From Mesobacterium_A hydrothermale (GTDB lineage Bacteria > Pseudomonadota > Alphaproteobacteria > Rhodobacterales > Rhodobacteraceae): a stretch of 64,000 bases of DNA. The position numbers and the translations under genes were made by a program. Where the stretch lies: positions 1 to 64,000 of the forward strand of contig NZ_JAYLLH010000009.1 of the NCBI RefSeq assembly GCF_035818635.1. The letters are read 5' to 3'. The notes under the pieces were generated by a model that saw nothing but the letters and a program-made list of their open reading frames with translations, did no database searches and was not told where the DNA came from. This document shows, piece after piece, positions 1 through 7,831 of this stretch; position 1 is the stretch's first letter, and each line of letters begins with the position of its first letter.

Positions 1-66
1 GGGGGGGGGGGGTGCGGGGGGGGGGGGCCCCCCCCCCCCCCGGCTGGGGGGCGCTGCCCCCCAGAC
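1..66. repeat. G/C homopolymer tract and G-rich hairpin at window edge
   Basis: The first 12 bases are G. After TGC comes a run of 12 G (16-27) followed directly by 14 C (28-41), a perfect self-complementary block. A further hairpin has arms at 44-51 and 57-64 around CGCTG. The hairpin part resembles a terminator of the gene upstream of the window. The long homopolymers are unusual and could be partly an assembly or base-calling artefact. Confidence 0.6.
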
Positions 67-94
67 CCCCCGGGATATTTCAGGCAAGATGATG
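67..94 (+). repeat. Dispersed intergenic repeat, copy 1
   Basis: The segment reads CCCCCGGGATATTT, then CA, then GGCAAGATGATG. A near-identical copy lies at 17348-17376, with one inserted base and one mismatch. Both copies follow a G/C-rich hairpin and precede a plus-strand gene. Function is unknown; I see only the two copies here. Confidence 0.7.
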
Positions 95-113
95 AAAAGG
101 GGGACCTGGCCTT

Positions 114-1061
114 ATGGCAGGCTATGTTCTGAAGCGACTGCTTTCGGCGATCCCGGTGCTTCTGGGTATTTCCGTCATCGTGTTCCTGATCATGGCGATG
201 ATCCCGGGCGACCCGGCGACCGCCATCCTGGGTTCCTATGCGACGCCTGAGAATGTCGAGAAGCTGAATCGCGACCTTGGCTTGGACAAGCCCTTGATCC
301 CGCGATACTTTATCTGGCTAAGCAATATGTTGCAGGGTGACTTCGGCCGCAGCTTCAGCCTGAATCGTCCGGTTCTGGACGAGGTGCTGGAGCGGTTCAA
401 CGCCACGCTTGTGCTGGCCGGGGCGGCCTTTATGCTGTGTTCGATCCTGGGGGTCGCGGCCGGTGTGGTGTCTGCGGCGCGGCAATATGGCTGGGCCGAC
501 AAGCTGATCACCTTCGTGGTGCTGCTGGGCATTTCGATCCCCAGCTTTTTCCTGGGCATGATGATGATCCTGATCTTCGCGGTCAGGCTGCGCTGGTTCC
601 CGGTGTCCGGCATGTGGCCGATCTACGGCGCGCGCGATGCCGCGGCTCTGGCCAGCCACATGACCTTGCCGGTGATCGCGCTGGCGGTGGTGGCCACCGG
701 CGTTATCGCACGTCTGTCGCGATCCGCCATGCTGGAGGTGCTGCGACAGGATTTCATTCGTACGGCGCGCGCCAAGGGCGTGACCGAACGCGGCGTGATC
801 TGGCGCCACGCGCTGCGTGCGGCGATGGTCAGCATCATCCCGGTATTAGGCATCCAGGCCGGGTTCGTGCTGTCCGGCGCGGTCTACATCGAGATGGTGT
901 TCCAGTGGCCGGGTGTCGGCCGGATGCTGGTCGACGCGATCCTGAAGCGGGACATCCTGCTGGTGCAGGGCGGAGTGGTGTTCGTCGCCGCCTGCTATGT
1001 CCTGTTCAACATCGCGGTGGACGTGGCGCAGAGCCTTCTGGACCCGAGGATCAAGACATGA
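114..1061 (+). CDS. ABC transporter permease, DppB/OppB family
   Basis: Inner-membrane permease of a peptide/nickel-type (DppBCDF) ABC importer, 315 aa. The N-terminus has the family signature (a TM helix, then MIPGDPAT), about six hydrophobic segments follow, and the cytoplasmic EAA-type loop contains ARAKGV around residue 220. It ends in the family-typical LLDPRIK. An AAGGGGGA Shine-Dalgarno lies about 10 nt before the ATG. Its stop overlaps the next start as ATGA, so the three transporter genes are translationally coupled. No periplasmic binding protein is in view; it may lie upstream of the window. Substrate cannot be told from the permease. Confidence 0.92.
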   Translation: MAGYVLKRLLSAIPVLLGISVIVFLIMAMIPGDPATAILGSYATPENVEKLNRDLGLDKPLIPRYFIWLSNMLQGDFGRSFSLNRPVLDEVLERFNATLVLAGAAFMLCSILGVAAGVVSAARQYGWADKLITFVVLLGISIPSFFLGMMMILIFAVRLRWFPVSGMWPIYGARDAAALASHMTLPVIALAVVATGVIARLSRSAMLEVLRQDFIRTARAKGVTERGVIWRHALRAAMVSIIPVLGIQAGFVLSGAVYIEMVFQWPGVGRMLVDAILKRDILLVQGGVVFVAACYVLFNIAVDVAQSLLDPRIKT

Positions 1062-2941
1062 GCTTTTTCCGCCTGCTGTCGCGCAACCGGCTGGCGCTGG
1101 CCGGGCTGATCGTGATGGCGGTCGTCGTTCTGCTGGCGTTGATCACCCCGCTGTTGCCGCTGGCGGACCCGGATGTCACCAACACCGCCAACCGGTTCCT
1201 GAAACCGTTTTCGGACACCGCGCCGCTGGGCACCGATCACCTGGGCCGCGACCTGCTGAGCCGGCTGATGTGGGGTACGCGGTTGTCGCTGGCGGTGGGG
1301 TTCACCGCCGCCGTGGTCGCTGCCACGATCGGCGCCACGATCGGCGTGATTGCGGGGTTCTATGGCGGGCGCACCGACAACCTGATCATGCGCGGCGTCG
1401 ATATGCTGATGGCGTTTCCCTATATCCTGCTGGCGCTGGCCATCGTGGCGGCGCTGGGGCCGGGGCTGATGAATGCGCTGATTGCGGTTGCGGCGGTCAA
1501 CATCCCGTTCTTCGCCCGCAACATTCGCGGCGTGACGGTGGGCATTGCGCACAAGGAATTCGTCGATGCCGCCCGGCTGTCGGGCATGACCAACGCCCGG
1601 ATCATCGTCACCGAAGTGGTGCCGAACGTCATCCCGGTGATCGTGATTGCGATGTCCACGACGGTGGGCTGGATGATCCTGGAAACCGCAGGCCTGTCCT
1701 TTCTTGGGCTGGGCAGCCAGCCGCCACAGGCCGATCTCGGGTCGATGCTGGGCGAGGCGCGGTCAGCCTTGATCACCAACCCGCATACCTCGGTGGTGCC
1801 GGGGGCGATGATCCTGATCATCGTGATGGCGATCAACCTGCTGGGTGACGGGGTGCGCGATGCGCTGGATCCCCGGCTGAAGTCCGGGGCGCTGTCCCGC
1901 CCGATGCCGACCACGATGGTCGATCGGAAAGACCCGGTGCCGGCAGCCGATGCGACAGCCTTGTTGCAGCTCTGCGGGCTTCAGACCCAGTTTCACGTCA
2001 AGACCCGGATCTACAAGGCGGTCGGCGGCGTCGATCTGTCGGTCCGCCCCGGCGAATGCCTCGGGCTGATCGGCGAAAGCGGATCGGGCAAATCCGTGAC
2101 GGCCCTGTCCATCATGGGATTGGTGGCCTCTCCTCCCGGGGTCATCACCGGCGGCGCGGTGTATTACAAGGGGGACGATCTGATCGGCGCACCTTACGAG
2201 GTTCTGCGCGGTCTGAGGGGACACCGCGTCGCTTATATCTTTCAGGATCCGCTGACCACGCTGCACCCGCTGTATTCCGTTGGCGACCAGCTGATCGAGG
2301 CGATCCGTGCGCACCACCCCGTCAGCGTGGCCGAGGCCCGCGCCAAGGCACTGGACCTGCTGAAATCGGTGCGCATTCCGAATGCCGAAAGCCGGTTGTC
2401 GAACTATCCGCACGAAATGTCGGGCGGGATGCGCCAGCGCGTGGGCATCGCCATGTCGCTGGCCAATGACCCCGAGGTCATCATCGCCGACGAACCCACA
2501 ACCGCGCTGGACGTGACGGTGCAGGCGCAGATCTTGTCCCTTCTGGATGATTTGCGGCGCGAACGCGGGCTGGCCATCCTCTTTATCACTCATGACTTTG
2601 GCGTGGTGGCGCAGTTGTGTGACCGTGTCGCGGTGATGTACGCCGGCCGGATCGTCGAGGAGGGCGATACCGAGGCCATTCTGCATGCGCCGCGGCATCC
2701 CTATACCAAACGGCTGATGGCCTGTGTGCCGGAACTGGGTCAGGGTCGCCGCACCCTGGCCGCCATTCCCGGCCTCCCGCCGGTTGTCGACAGGCTGCCC
2801 GATGGCTGTGCCTTTGCCGACCGCTGCCACAAGGCCACCGACGCCTGCCGCCATGGCACCATAGAGCTGACAGAGGAAAGCGGGCGCAAGATCCGCTGCA
2901 TCGCCCCCGAACCCCTGCCGGAACACGAGGCCGCGTCATGA
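1058..2941 (+). CDS. Fused ABC permease/ATP-binding protein (DppC-DppD type)
   Basis: One 627-aa reading frame joins two subunits that are usually separate. Residues 1 to about 275 are a DppC-type permease, with the substrate-protein docking signature PLGTDHLGRD, an EAA-type loop and the C-terminal DPRLK. A linker of about 25 residues follows, rich in Pro, Met and Thr. From about residue 300 on is a DppD-type ATPase: Walker A GESGSGKS at 339-346, signature LSGG-like MSGGMRQR, Walker B IIADEPTT, and the oligopeptide-type C-terminal cysteine cluster (CAFADRCHKATDAC). There is no stop or frameshift between the halves. Such permease/ATPase fusions are known in this transporter family. The start overlaps the previous stop, and the stop overlaps the next start. 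Confidence 0.9.
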   Translation: MSFFRLLSRNRLALAGLIVMAVVVLLALITPLLPLADPDVTNTANRFLKPFSDTAPLGTDHLGRDLLSRLMWGTRLSLAVGFTAAVVAATIGATIGVIAGFYGGRTDNLIMRGVDMLMAFPYILLALAIVAALGPGLMNALIAVAAVNIPFFARNIRGVTVGIAHKEFVDAARLSGMTNARIIVTEVVPNVIPVIVIAMSTTVGWMILETAGLSFLGLGSQPPQADLGSMLGEARSALITNPHTSVVPGAMILIIVMAINLLGDGVRDALDPRLKSGALSRPMPTTMVDRKDPVPAADATALLQLCGLQTQFHVKTRIYKAVGGVDLSVRPGECLGLIGESGSGKSVTALSIMGLVASPPGVITGGAVYYKGDDLIGAPYEVLRGLRGHRVAYIFQDPLTTLHPLYSVGDQLIEAIRAHHPVSVAEARAKALDLLKSVRIPNAESRLSNYPHEMSGGMRQRVGIAMSLANDPEVIIADEPTTALDVTVQAQILSLLDDLRRERGLAILFITHDFGVVAQLCDRVAVMYAGRIVEEGDTEAILHAPRHPYTKRLMACVPELGQGRRTLAAIPGLPPVVDRLPDGCAFADRCHKATDACRHGTIELTEESGRKIRCIAPEPLPEHEAAS

Positions 2942-3888
2942 CCGAAGCGCTGAAACTGACCGACCTCAGCAAGGCGTTCCCGGTGGGCAAGCGCCTGATC
3001 GGGCCGCCGCGCGCCTTTGTCCACGCGGTGCAGCCGGTAACGCTGTCGGTGCCGGTGGGCGAAACGCTTGGCATCGTGGGCGAATCCGGTTGTGGAAAGT
3101 CCACGCTGGCGCGGATGCTTGTCGGGCTGCTGCCACCGACCACCGGGACGATCGAAATCGATGGCGAACCGCTCGACAACGCCGATCCAGCCGTTTTCGG
3201 GCGGCGCATCCAGTATGTCTTTCAGGATCCGCAAAGCAGTCTGAACCCGCGCAAGACCATCCGTCAGATCATGGAAGCCCCGCTGCGCCACCTGCACCGG
3301 ATGAACGCCGAGGCACGCGCTGCACGGATCCGCGAAATCTTTGCCGCCGTGAACCTGCGCGAAGAATTCCTCGATCGCTATCCGCATGAATTTTCCGGCG
3401 GTCAGGCCCAGCGGATCGGCATCGCCCGCGCGCTGGCCGCCGATGCCCGCATCCTGATCCTGGATGAGCCGGTATCGGCGCTGGACGTTTCGGTGCAGGC
3501 GCAGGTTCTGAACCTGCTCAGCGATCTGAAAGCACGGTTCAACCTGACCTACCTGTTCATCAGTCATGACCTTGCGGTGGTCGAAGCTGTCAGCGACCGG
3601 GTCGCCGTCCTGTATTTTGGCGCAGTGGTCGAGATCGGGCCGGCGGCACGGATATTCTCCAGTCCTCGCCACCCCTACACCAAACTGCTGGCCGAAAGCG
3701 CGCCGGTGGTGGGCCGTGACCTGAAGGCGCCGGAAGGGCGGGAAACCGAACTGCCCGATCCGCTGAACCCGCCATCGGGCTGTGCCTTCCGGGCGCGGTG
3801 CCCCTTTGCCTCGGACCGCTGCGCGGCAGACGTGCCCAAGCTGCGCGATGTCGACGGCGTTCAGGTGGCTTGTCACCACCCGCTCTGA
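2938..3888 (+). CDS. ABC transporter ATP-binding protein, DppF/OppF family
   Basis: Second nucleotide-binding subunit of the importer, 316 aa. It has Walker A GESGCGKS (near residue 47), a Q-loop VFQDPQSSLNPR, the signature FSGGQAQR, Walker B ILDEPVSALD, and an H-loop in FISHDLAVV. The C-terminal segment CAFRARCPFASDRC is the oligopeptide/dipeptide ATPase extension. ATG overlaps the stop of the fusion gene. It is convergent with the ThDP enzyme gene, leaving only four bases between them. With genes 114-1061 and 1058-2941 it makes a complete membrane/ATPase unit. Confidence 0.93.
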   Translation: MTEALKLTDLSKAFPVGKRLIGPPRAFVHAVQPVTLSVPVGETLGIVGESGCGKSTLARMLVGLLPPTTGTIEIDGEPLDNADPAVFGRRIQYVFQDPQSSLNPRKTIRQIMEAPLRHLHRMNAEARAARIREIFAAVNLREEFLDRYPHEFSGGQAQRIGIARALAADARILILDEPVSALDVSVQAQVLNLLSDLKARFNLTYLFISHDLAVVEAVSDRVAVLYFGAVVEIGPAARIFSSPRHPYTKLLAESAPVVGRDLKAPEGRETELPDPLNPPSGCAFRARCPFASDRCAADVPKLRDVDGVQVACHHPL

Positions 3889-3892
3889 CGGC

Positions 3893-5581
3893 TCAGTCGC
3901 GCAGCACGGTGGCGTCGATCACCGCGACGCCCTGCCCGGCCGTGACGTGGGCCACCGCCCTGGCCAGCGCGGTCTCGAACGTTTCGGGGCTGTCGGCTGA
4001 CAGGCCCAGCGCGCCGCAGGCCTGCGCGGCCACGGCGAAATCGGGCGACGGGGACAGATCGGTCAACGGGACGGCGTTGGCCTTCACCGCATAACCCTCG
4101 GGGTACAGCCCGCTGACAGATGCCCGCACCGCGCCCCATTCGGAATTGTTCAGCACCACAACCAGCAGCGACAGCCCCTGCGCCTTGGCGACCTGCAAAC
4201 ACGCCAGCGGATTGGCAAAGATGTATGATCCGTCGCCCACCGTCGCGATGGTCAGCCGGTCTGGCCGCGCCATGTGGAACCCCATTGCGGCCGGCAGGCC
4301 AAAACCCAGCCCGCCCGAATGCGGGCTTTCGAACCAGGCTTGCGGATCGCTCAGCCGCATCGCCGGCAGTTGCGCCCCCAGTTCGCCAAAAATCGTCACC
4401 CGATGGTCGCCCGACAGCCGCGCCAGCCGGTCGCTGACCCAGCGCTTGGTCAGGGCGGGGCCGCGCCCGTCCGCGGCAATCTGGTTGTCGACCGCATCCC
4501 ACCGCGCGGCGCTGGTTGCCGCAACCCGAGCGCGGCGCGCGCTGCGGTCGCCCGGATCAAGCCGGTCAAGCGCCGCGCACAGCGCCACCACATTGCAACC
4601 CAGATCCCCCGCCAGCGACAAGTCCGACCGGAAATTCCGTACCGGTGTCTGGGCAAACAACGGGTCCTGGCCGATCTGGATCACCGTCGAATCGGCCCTT
4701 GGCGCATGCGCGTCAGGCATCCACGGCGCCAGCCCTTCCAGCACGACAACCACATCAGCCTGCGCCAGCAACGGCGCCGGATCGGGGCCGGTGGCCATCG
4801 GGTGATCACTGGCCAACGCCAGTTGCAGCGACCAGTATTGGCAGACCGGAATGGCCCAGCGATCCACCGTGGCCGACAGCGCCTCGAACGCCTCTGACGA
4901 TCCCGCGCCGCGTTGCGCAAAGATCACAGGGAACTGCGCCCCGGCGATCAGCCGCGCCGCCTCGGCGATGTCGCCGGGATGGGCCATCGGCGACGACGGT
5001 GCCATCTGCGCCGGCACCTCAGGCAGATCGACGGTCTCGCACAAGACCTCGCGCGGAAGCGACAGATAGACCGGGCCGCGCGGTACCGAATGCGCAATGC
5101 CATGGGCGCGGTCGGTCATGTCCTGCACCTGTTCAGGAAACCGCAGTTCATAGTTCCATTTGCAGGGCTCCCGGACCAGCGCATGCTGATCCGACATTTC
5201 CTGCCCCCAGCCAATCGGCACGGTCCGCGCGCCGAAGCGCCCGGCCTCGGTCGTCGGCGTGCGGCCCGAAAACAGCAGCATCGGAATGTTGTCGGCCCGC
5301 GCATTGATCGTGCCGATCACCGCATTCGCGAGCCCCACGTTGGTGTGCACCATCACCGCCTGCGCCCGGCCTGTGGCCAGCGTATAGCCATGCGCCATGG
5401 CGACAGCCGCGGTTTCATGTGGCACAGTCACCGCGCGCGGCAGCGCCATGCCCTTCGCGGCGGCCTCTGCCAGGCCTTCGATGATCGGCGGGAAATCGGT
5501 GCCGGAATTGGCAAAGATGCAATCGACGCCAAGGCGCCCCAAACGCGCAACCAGCGCCGCGCCCGCCGTGATCTGTGCCAT
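3893..5581 (-). CDS. Thiamine diphosphate-dependent enzyme, acetolactate synthase-like
   Basis: A 562-aa protein of the ThDP decarboxylase/synthase superfamily (acetolactate synthase, benzoylformate decarboxylase relatives). The pyrimidine-binding domain carries the activating glutamate in PHETAAVAMAHGY (Glu56). The cofactor motif GDGS begins at residue 449 and ends at the NN pair about 30 residues later (478-479). The order N-terminal Pyr, middle, C-terminal PP domain is standard and the length is typical. A GGGGAGGG Shine-Dalgarno precedes the ATG at 5581. It is not beside ilvN or branched-chain genes, so it is probably a catabolic or decarboxylase member rather than IlvB. Exact substrate is unknown. 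Confidence 0.85.
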   Translation of the reverse strand: MAQITAGAALVARLGRLGVDCIFANSGTDFPPIIEGLAEAAAKGMALPRAVTVPHETAAVAMAHGYTLATGRAQAVMVHTNVGLANAVIGTINARADNIPMLLFSGRTPTTEAGRFGARTVPIGWGQEMSDQHALVREPCKWNYELRFPEQVQDMTDRAHGIAHSVPRGPVYLSLPREVLCETVDLPEVPAQMAPSSPMAHPGDIAEAARLIAGAQFPVIFAQRGAGSSEAFEALSATVDRWAIPVCQYWSLQLALASDHPMATGPDPAPLLAQADVVVVLEGLAPWMPDAHAPRADSTVIQIGQDPLFAQTPVRNFRSDLSLAGDLGCNVVALCAALDRLDPGDRSARRARVAATSAARWDAVDNQIAADGRGPALTKRWVSDRLARLSGDHRVTIFGELGAQLPAMRLSDPQAWFESPHSGGLGFGLPAAMGFHMARPDRLTIATVGDGSYIFANPLACLQVAKAQGLSLLVVVLNNSEWGAVRASVSGLYPEGYAVKANAVPLTDLSPSPDFAVAAQACGALGLSADSPETFETALARAVAHVTAGQGVAVIDATVLRD

Positions 5582-5848
5582 ATCGCGCCCTCCCCTGCGT
5601 TTGCGGGCAGACTGGCGCGAAACGGCGCGGTTGGCCAGTGGGTCAGCGGGCGCTCAGCCCGAATGCCCAGCGGCGCGCCTGCTGAAAGACAGAGCTTTCG
5701 CAACGCTCGAACAGGCAACGCAGCACAAAACGAAGAGGATCAAGTTCGGTCATCGGTCGAATCCGGCAGCAGCATGGAACCTGCGTCCGCGATACGGGGC
5801 GAACATCTCGGTTCCGTGACAGAGACACGACAGGGTTGTGAAACCGGG
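5582..5848. other. Intergenic region, no supported gene
   Basis: These 267 bases lie between two minus-strand genes. Frames open here have arginine-rich, family-less translations and no ribosome-binding site. I see no repeat or strong hairpin. It presumably holds the promoter of the ThDP enzyme gene. Confidence 0.5.
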
Positions 5849-6079
5849 TCACTTGATCCGGGAATAGACCCCTTCGGGCAGTTCGATCGCAGCAGCCAGG
5901 TCGCGCATCTGCGAAATTGACAGGGTAATACGGTTCACCCGGTCTTCCCGCGGATCGTACTGTTCCACGGTGATGCATTCGGCAAAGCTGTTGACGACGA
6001 TATCTTCCATCAAGGGCGCTTCGCCCTCGTCTACCAGGGTCACGACGGTGGAGTCGAATTCGTGCTCGATGCTGAACAT
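5849..6079 (-). CDS. Small conserved hypothetical protein
   Basis: An acidic 76-aa protein starting MFSIEHEFDST and ending LPEGVYSRIK, with no signal peptide, TM segment or cysteine cluster. Its amino-acid use is balanced, unlike spurious GC-rich frames: many Val, Ile, Glu and Asp residues and few Arg or His. An AGGCTGAG stretch precedes the ATG. It looks like one of the short conserved proteins common in Rhodobacterales; no function can be assigned. It is divergent from the M48 protease gene. Confidence 0.65.
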   Translation of the reverse strand: MFSIEHEFDSTVVTLVDEGEAPLMEDIVVNSFAECITVEQYDPREDRVNRITLSISQMRDLAAAIELPEGVYSRIK

Positions 6080-6149
6080 GCGCTCAGCCTAACGCGCCCG
6101 TCCCCGCACGCAAGAGGTTTCCCGCCCAAGCCGTCACGATGACCCAGTT

Positions 6150-6179
6150 TTGACTGGTACGGCACCGGCGCTGTACCTA
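6150..6179 (+). promoter_or_regulatory. Candidate sigma70-type promoter for the M48 gene
   Basis: TTGACT (6150-6155) is followed after 18 bases by TACCTA (6174-6179). The predicted transcript start would give a leader of about 30 nt before the ATG at 6216. TTGAC-type -35 boxes are well conserved in alphaproteobacteria while -10 boxes vary, so this is plausible but unproven. Confidence 0.4.
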
Positions 6180-6215
6180 TTTTCAGAAATGCCCCTGCCC
6201 TAACCGGAAACTTTC

Positions 6216-6920
6216 ATGCGTTGGTTGCTCGTTCTCATCGTCATCGCCCTGGCCGCCTGCGAGCCGATCCAGACAACGCAATCCATACCCCAGAGGCAAG
6301 ATCTGTCCCGGGGCGAGGTCCGCGCGCTGGCGCAGCGCGCCGCACAGCAATTCGTGTCGGTTGTCGACCGTGTCGAACCTGTTGCCGAAGAAGAATGCCG
6401 GCGCGCCACCCGAGGCGTGAACTGCGATTACCAGATCGTTGTCGATGACACCCCCGGCGAAGCGCCGAATGCCTTCCAGACCGTCGATGCCAACGGTCGT
6501 CCGATTCTGGCTTTCAACCTTGCGTTGATTCTGAGCGCGCAGAATGCCGATGAACTGGCCTTTGTCATGGGGCACGAGGCGTCGCATCACATCGCGGGCC
6601 ACCTTGGCCGGGCGCAGCAGAACGCCGCGGTCGGGGCGCTGATCTTTTCAGGGCTGGCCGCACTTGGCGGAGGAAGCGCCGACGCGGTGCGCAATGCCGA
6701 ACAGATGGGCGCCAGCCTGGGGGCACGCAGCTTTTCCAAGGAATTCGAACTCGAAGCCGACCGCCTGGGCACGGTGATCGCGATTCGCGCAGGCTTTGAC
6801 CCGGTGCGCGGCGCCGAATTCTTTACGCGTCTGCCCGACCCCGGCGACAAATTCCTGGGCACTCATCCCCCGAATGCGGCGCGAATCGAGGCAGTTCGCC
6901 GGACCGCGGCCGCCTTGTGA
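6216..6920 (+). CDS. M48-family metalloprotease, lipoprotein
   Basis: A 234-aa predicted lipoprotein. The signal peptide ends in the lipobox LAAC with the lipidated Cys at residue 15. The zinc motif is HEASH (120-124) and the third ligand glutamate is in FELEADRLG (Glu180). It ends in the family-typical THPPNAARIEAV. Small M48 enzymes of this type act in the periplasm on misfolded or outer-membrane proteins (BepA/LoiP-like), here without a TPR domain. It is single-domain and stands alone, with its own candidate promoter. Its specific targets are unknown. Confidence 0.88.
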   Translation: MRWLLVLIVIALAACEPIQTTQSIPQRQDLSRGEVRALAQRAAQQFVSVVDRVEPVAEEECRRATRGVNCDYQIVVDDTPGEAPNAFQTVDANGRPILAFNLALILSAQNADELAFVMGHEASHHIAGHLGRAQQNAAVGALIFSGLAALGGGSADAVRNAEQMGASLGARSFSKEFELEADRLGTVIAIRAGFDPVRGAEFFTRLPDPGDKFLGTHPPNAARIEAVRRTAAAL

Positions 6921-6927
6921 CCCGCCA

Positions 6928-6941
6928 TTGACCTGCATCAA
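6928..6941 (+). promoter_or_regulatory. Candidate FnrL/FNR box
   Basis: The sequence TTGAC-CTGC-ATCAA matches the FNR/FnrL consensus TTGAT-N4-ATCAA at nine of ten fixed positions. It is centred about 71 bases before the start of the first of three cysteine-rich genes, so it could control that operon in response to oxygen. No -10 could be assigned with confidence. Confidence 0.55.
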
Positions 6942-7005
6942 GGGTCGATCCGGCCAGGACTGCTAAGGTGCTGTTCATGCACTTCAGCGCGAAGGGGGAA
7001 AGACC

Positions 7006-7266
7006 ATGCAGTCGACAAAGACCCTACGGAGACACGCCCAGCTTGTAGACCGGATGGCCGACGCCTTGGGCATCGACCTGGAAGAAGAGGCCCTGCGCGG
7101 CCACCTGACGATCAGCGAAATCGACGATGCGGTGCTGCGCTGCACAGGGTGTACCAACCCCGATTCCTGCGAACACTGGCTGGACACCGGCCCACAGGCC
7201 AGCGACCCGCCCGGCTATTGCCGCAACGCGGAACTGTTCGGCGATCTGCGGAACAGCCATCCATGA
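7006..7266 (+). CDS. DUF6455-like four-cysteine protein, copy 1
   Basis: An 86-aa soluble protein. Helical residues 5-45 are followed by Cys46-x2-Cys49-x5-Cys55 and a further Cys72 in YCRNAELF. The spacing and the invariant HWL after the third Cys are shared with the next two genes, which are clearly paralogues. I recognise this as the DUF6455 family of Rhodobacterales, from memory and without a search. Four conserved cysteines suggest a metal or Fe-S site, but none is proven. GGGGGAAAG lies just before the ATG. It is the first gene of an overlapping triplet behind a candidate FnrL box. Confidence 0.8.
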   Translation: MQSTKTLRRHAQLVDRMADALGIDLEEEALRGHLTISEIDDAVLRCTGCTNPDSCEHWLDTGPQASDPPGYCRNAELFGDLRNSHP

Positions 7267-7571
7267 CCCAGCCATCCCCGGAACACCGCCCGTTTGAACC
7301 GCTGGGCGACGAGAACGAACATTTCTGGCTGGTTCAGCGCATGGCCAAAGCCACCGGCACCGATCTGGTCGCCGCGATGGATGACGGTGAACTGACGAAC
7401 GCTGACTGGGCTTCGATGGTGCAGCACTGCCGGGGCTGTGCCTGGACCGAAGGATGCCATCACTGGCTTGACCATCCCGGCACCGAGCGCCCGCGCGCCG
7501 TTCCGCAAACCTGCGTGAACCACGAACGCTTTGCGCGGCTGCGGGCAAACTACAGGACGAACGCAAAATGA
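7263..7571 (+). CDS. DUF6455-like four-cysteine protein, copy 2
   Basis: A 102-aa paralogue with a 16-residue N-terminal extension. The cysteines are Cys56, Cys59, Cys65 and Cys84, in the same C-x2-C-x5-C-x(16-18)-C pattern, with HWL following the third. The ATG overlaps the stop of copy 1 (ATGA), which fixes this start against a longer in-frame alternative at 7149. Identity to its neighbours is modest outside the cysteine region, so the duplication is old. Function unknown. Confidence 0.78.
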   Translation: MTQPSPEHRPFEPLGDENEHFWLVQRMAKATGTDLVAAMDDGELTNADWASMVQHCRGCAWTEGCHHWLDHPGTERPRAVPQTCVNHERFARLRANYRTNAK

Positions 7572-7831
7572 CACTGCACCTTGGCGATCCCACCCGTCAT
7601 TTCTGGATCACGCGCAGCGTGGCGCGGGTCATGGGGTTGAACCTTGCCGATGAAATGGCCTCGGGCCGGCTCAGCGAAAAAGCCTATGCGCAAATGATCA
7701 CCCGCTGCCGCGGCTGCCCGCTCACGAACCAATGCACCGAATGGCTGGCCTCGCGCACCGATCTGTCACGCACGGCCCCAGACGGCTGCCGCAACGCATC
7801 GGAACTCAACCGTCTGAACCTGCTGCACTAG
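7568..7831 (+). CDS. DUF6455-like four-cysteine protein, copy 3
   Basis: An 87-aa paralogue with Cys47, Cys50, Cys56 and Cys74, and a WL pair after the third Cys. The N-terminal segment HFWITRSVARVMGL aligns with HFWLVQRMAKATG in copy 2. Its ATG overlaps the stop of copy 2 (ATGA). Its 3' end overlaps the convergent serB by four bases. Coupled translation of three paralogues suggests they act together, perhaps as a heteromer or with one partner each. Confidence 0.78.
   Translation: MTLHLGDPTRHFWITRSVARVMGLNLADEMASGRLSEKAYAQMITRCRGCPLTNQCTEWLASRTDLSRTAPDGCRNASELNRLNLLH

Noticed and set aside
437..1057. An N-terminal extension of the permease-ATPase fusion within the first permease gene
   Set aside because: It lies wholly inside the upstream gene in another frame and is Gly/Arg/His-rich. 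The ATGA overlap at 1058 gives the proper start.
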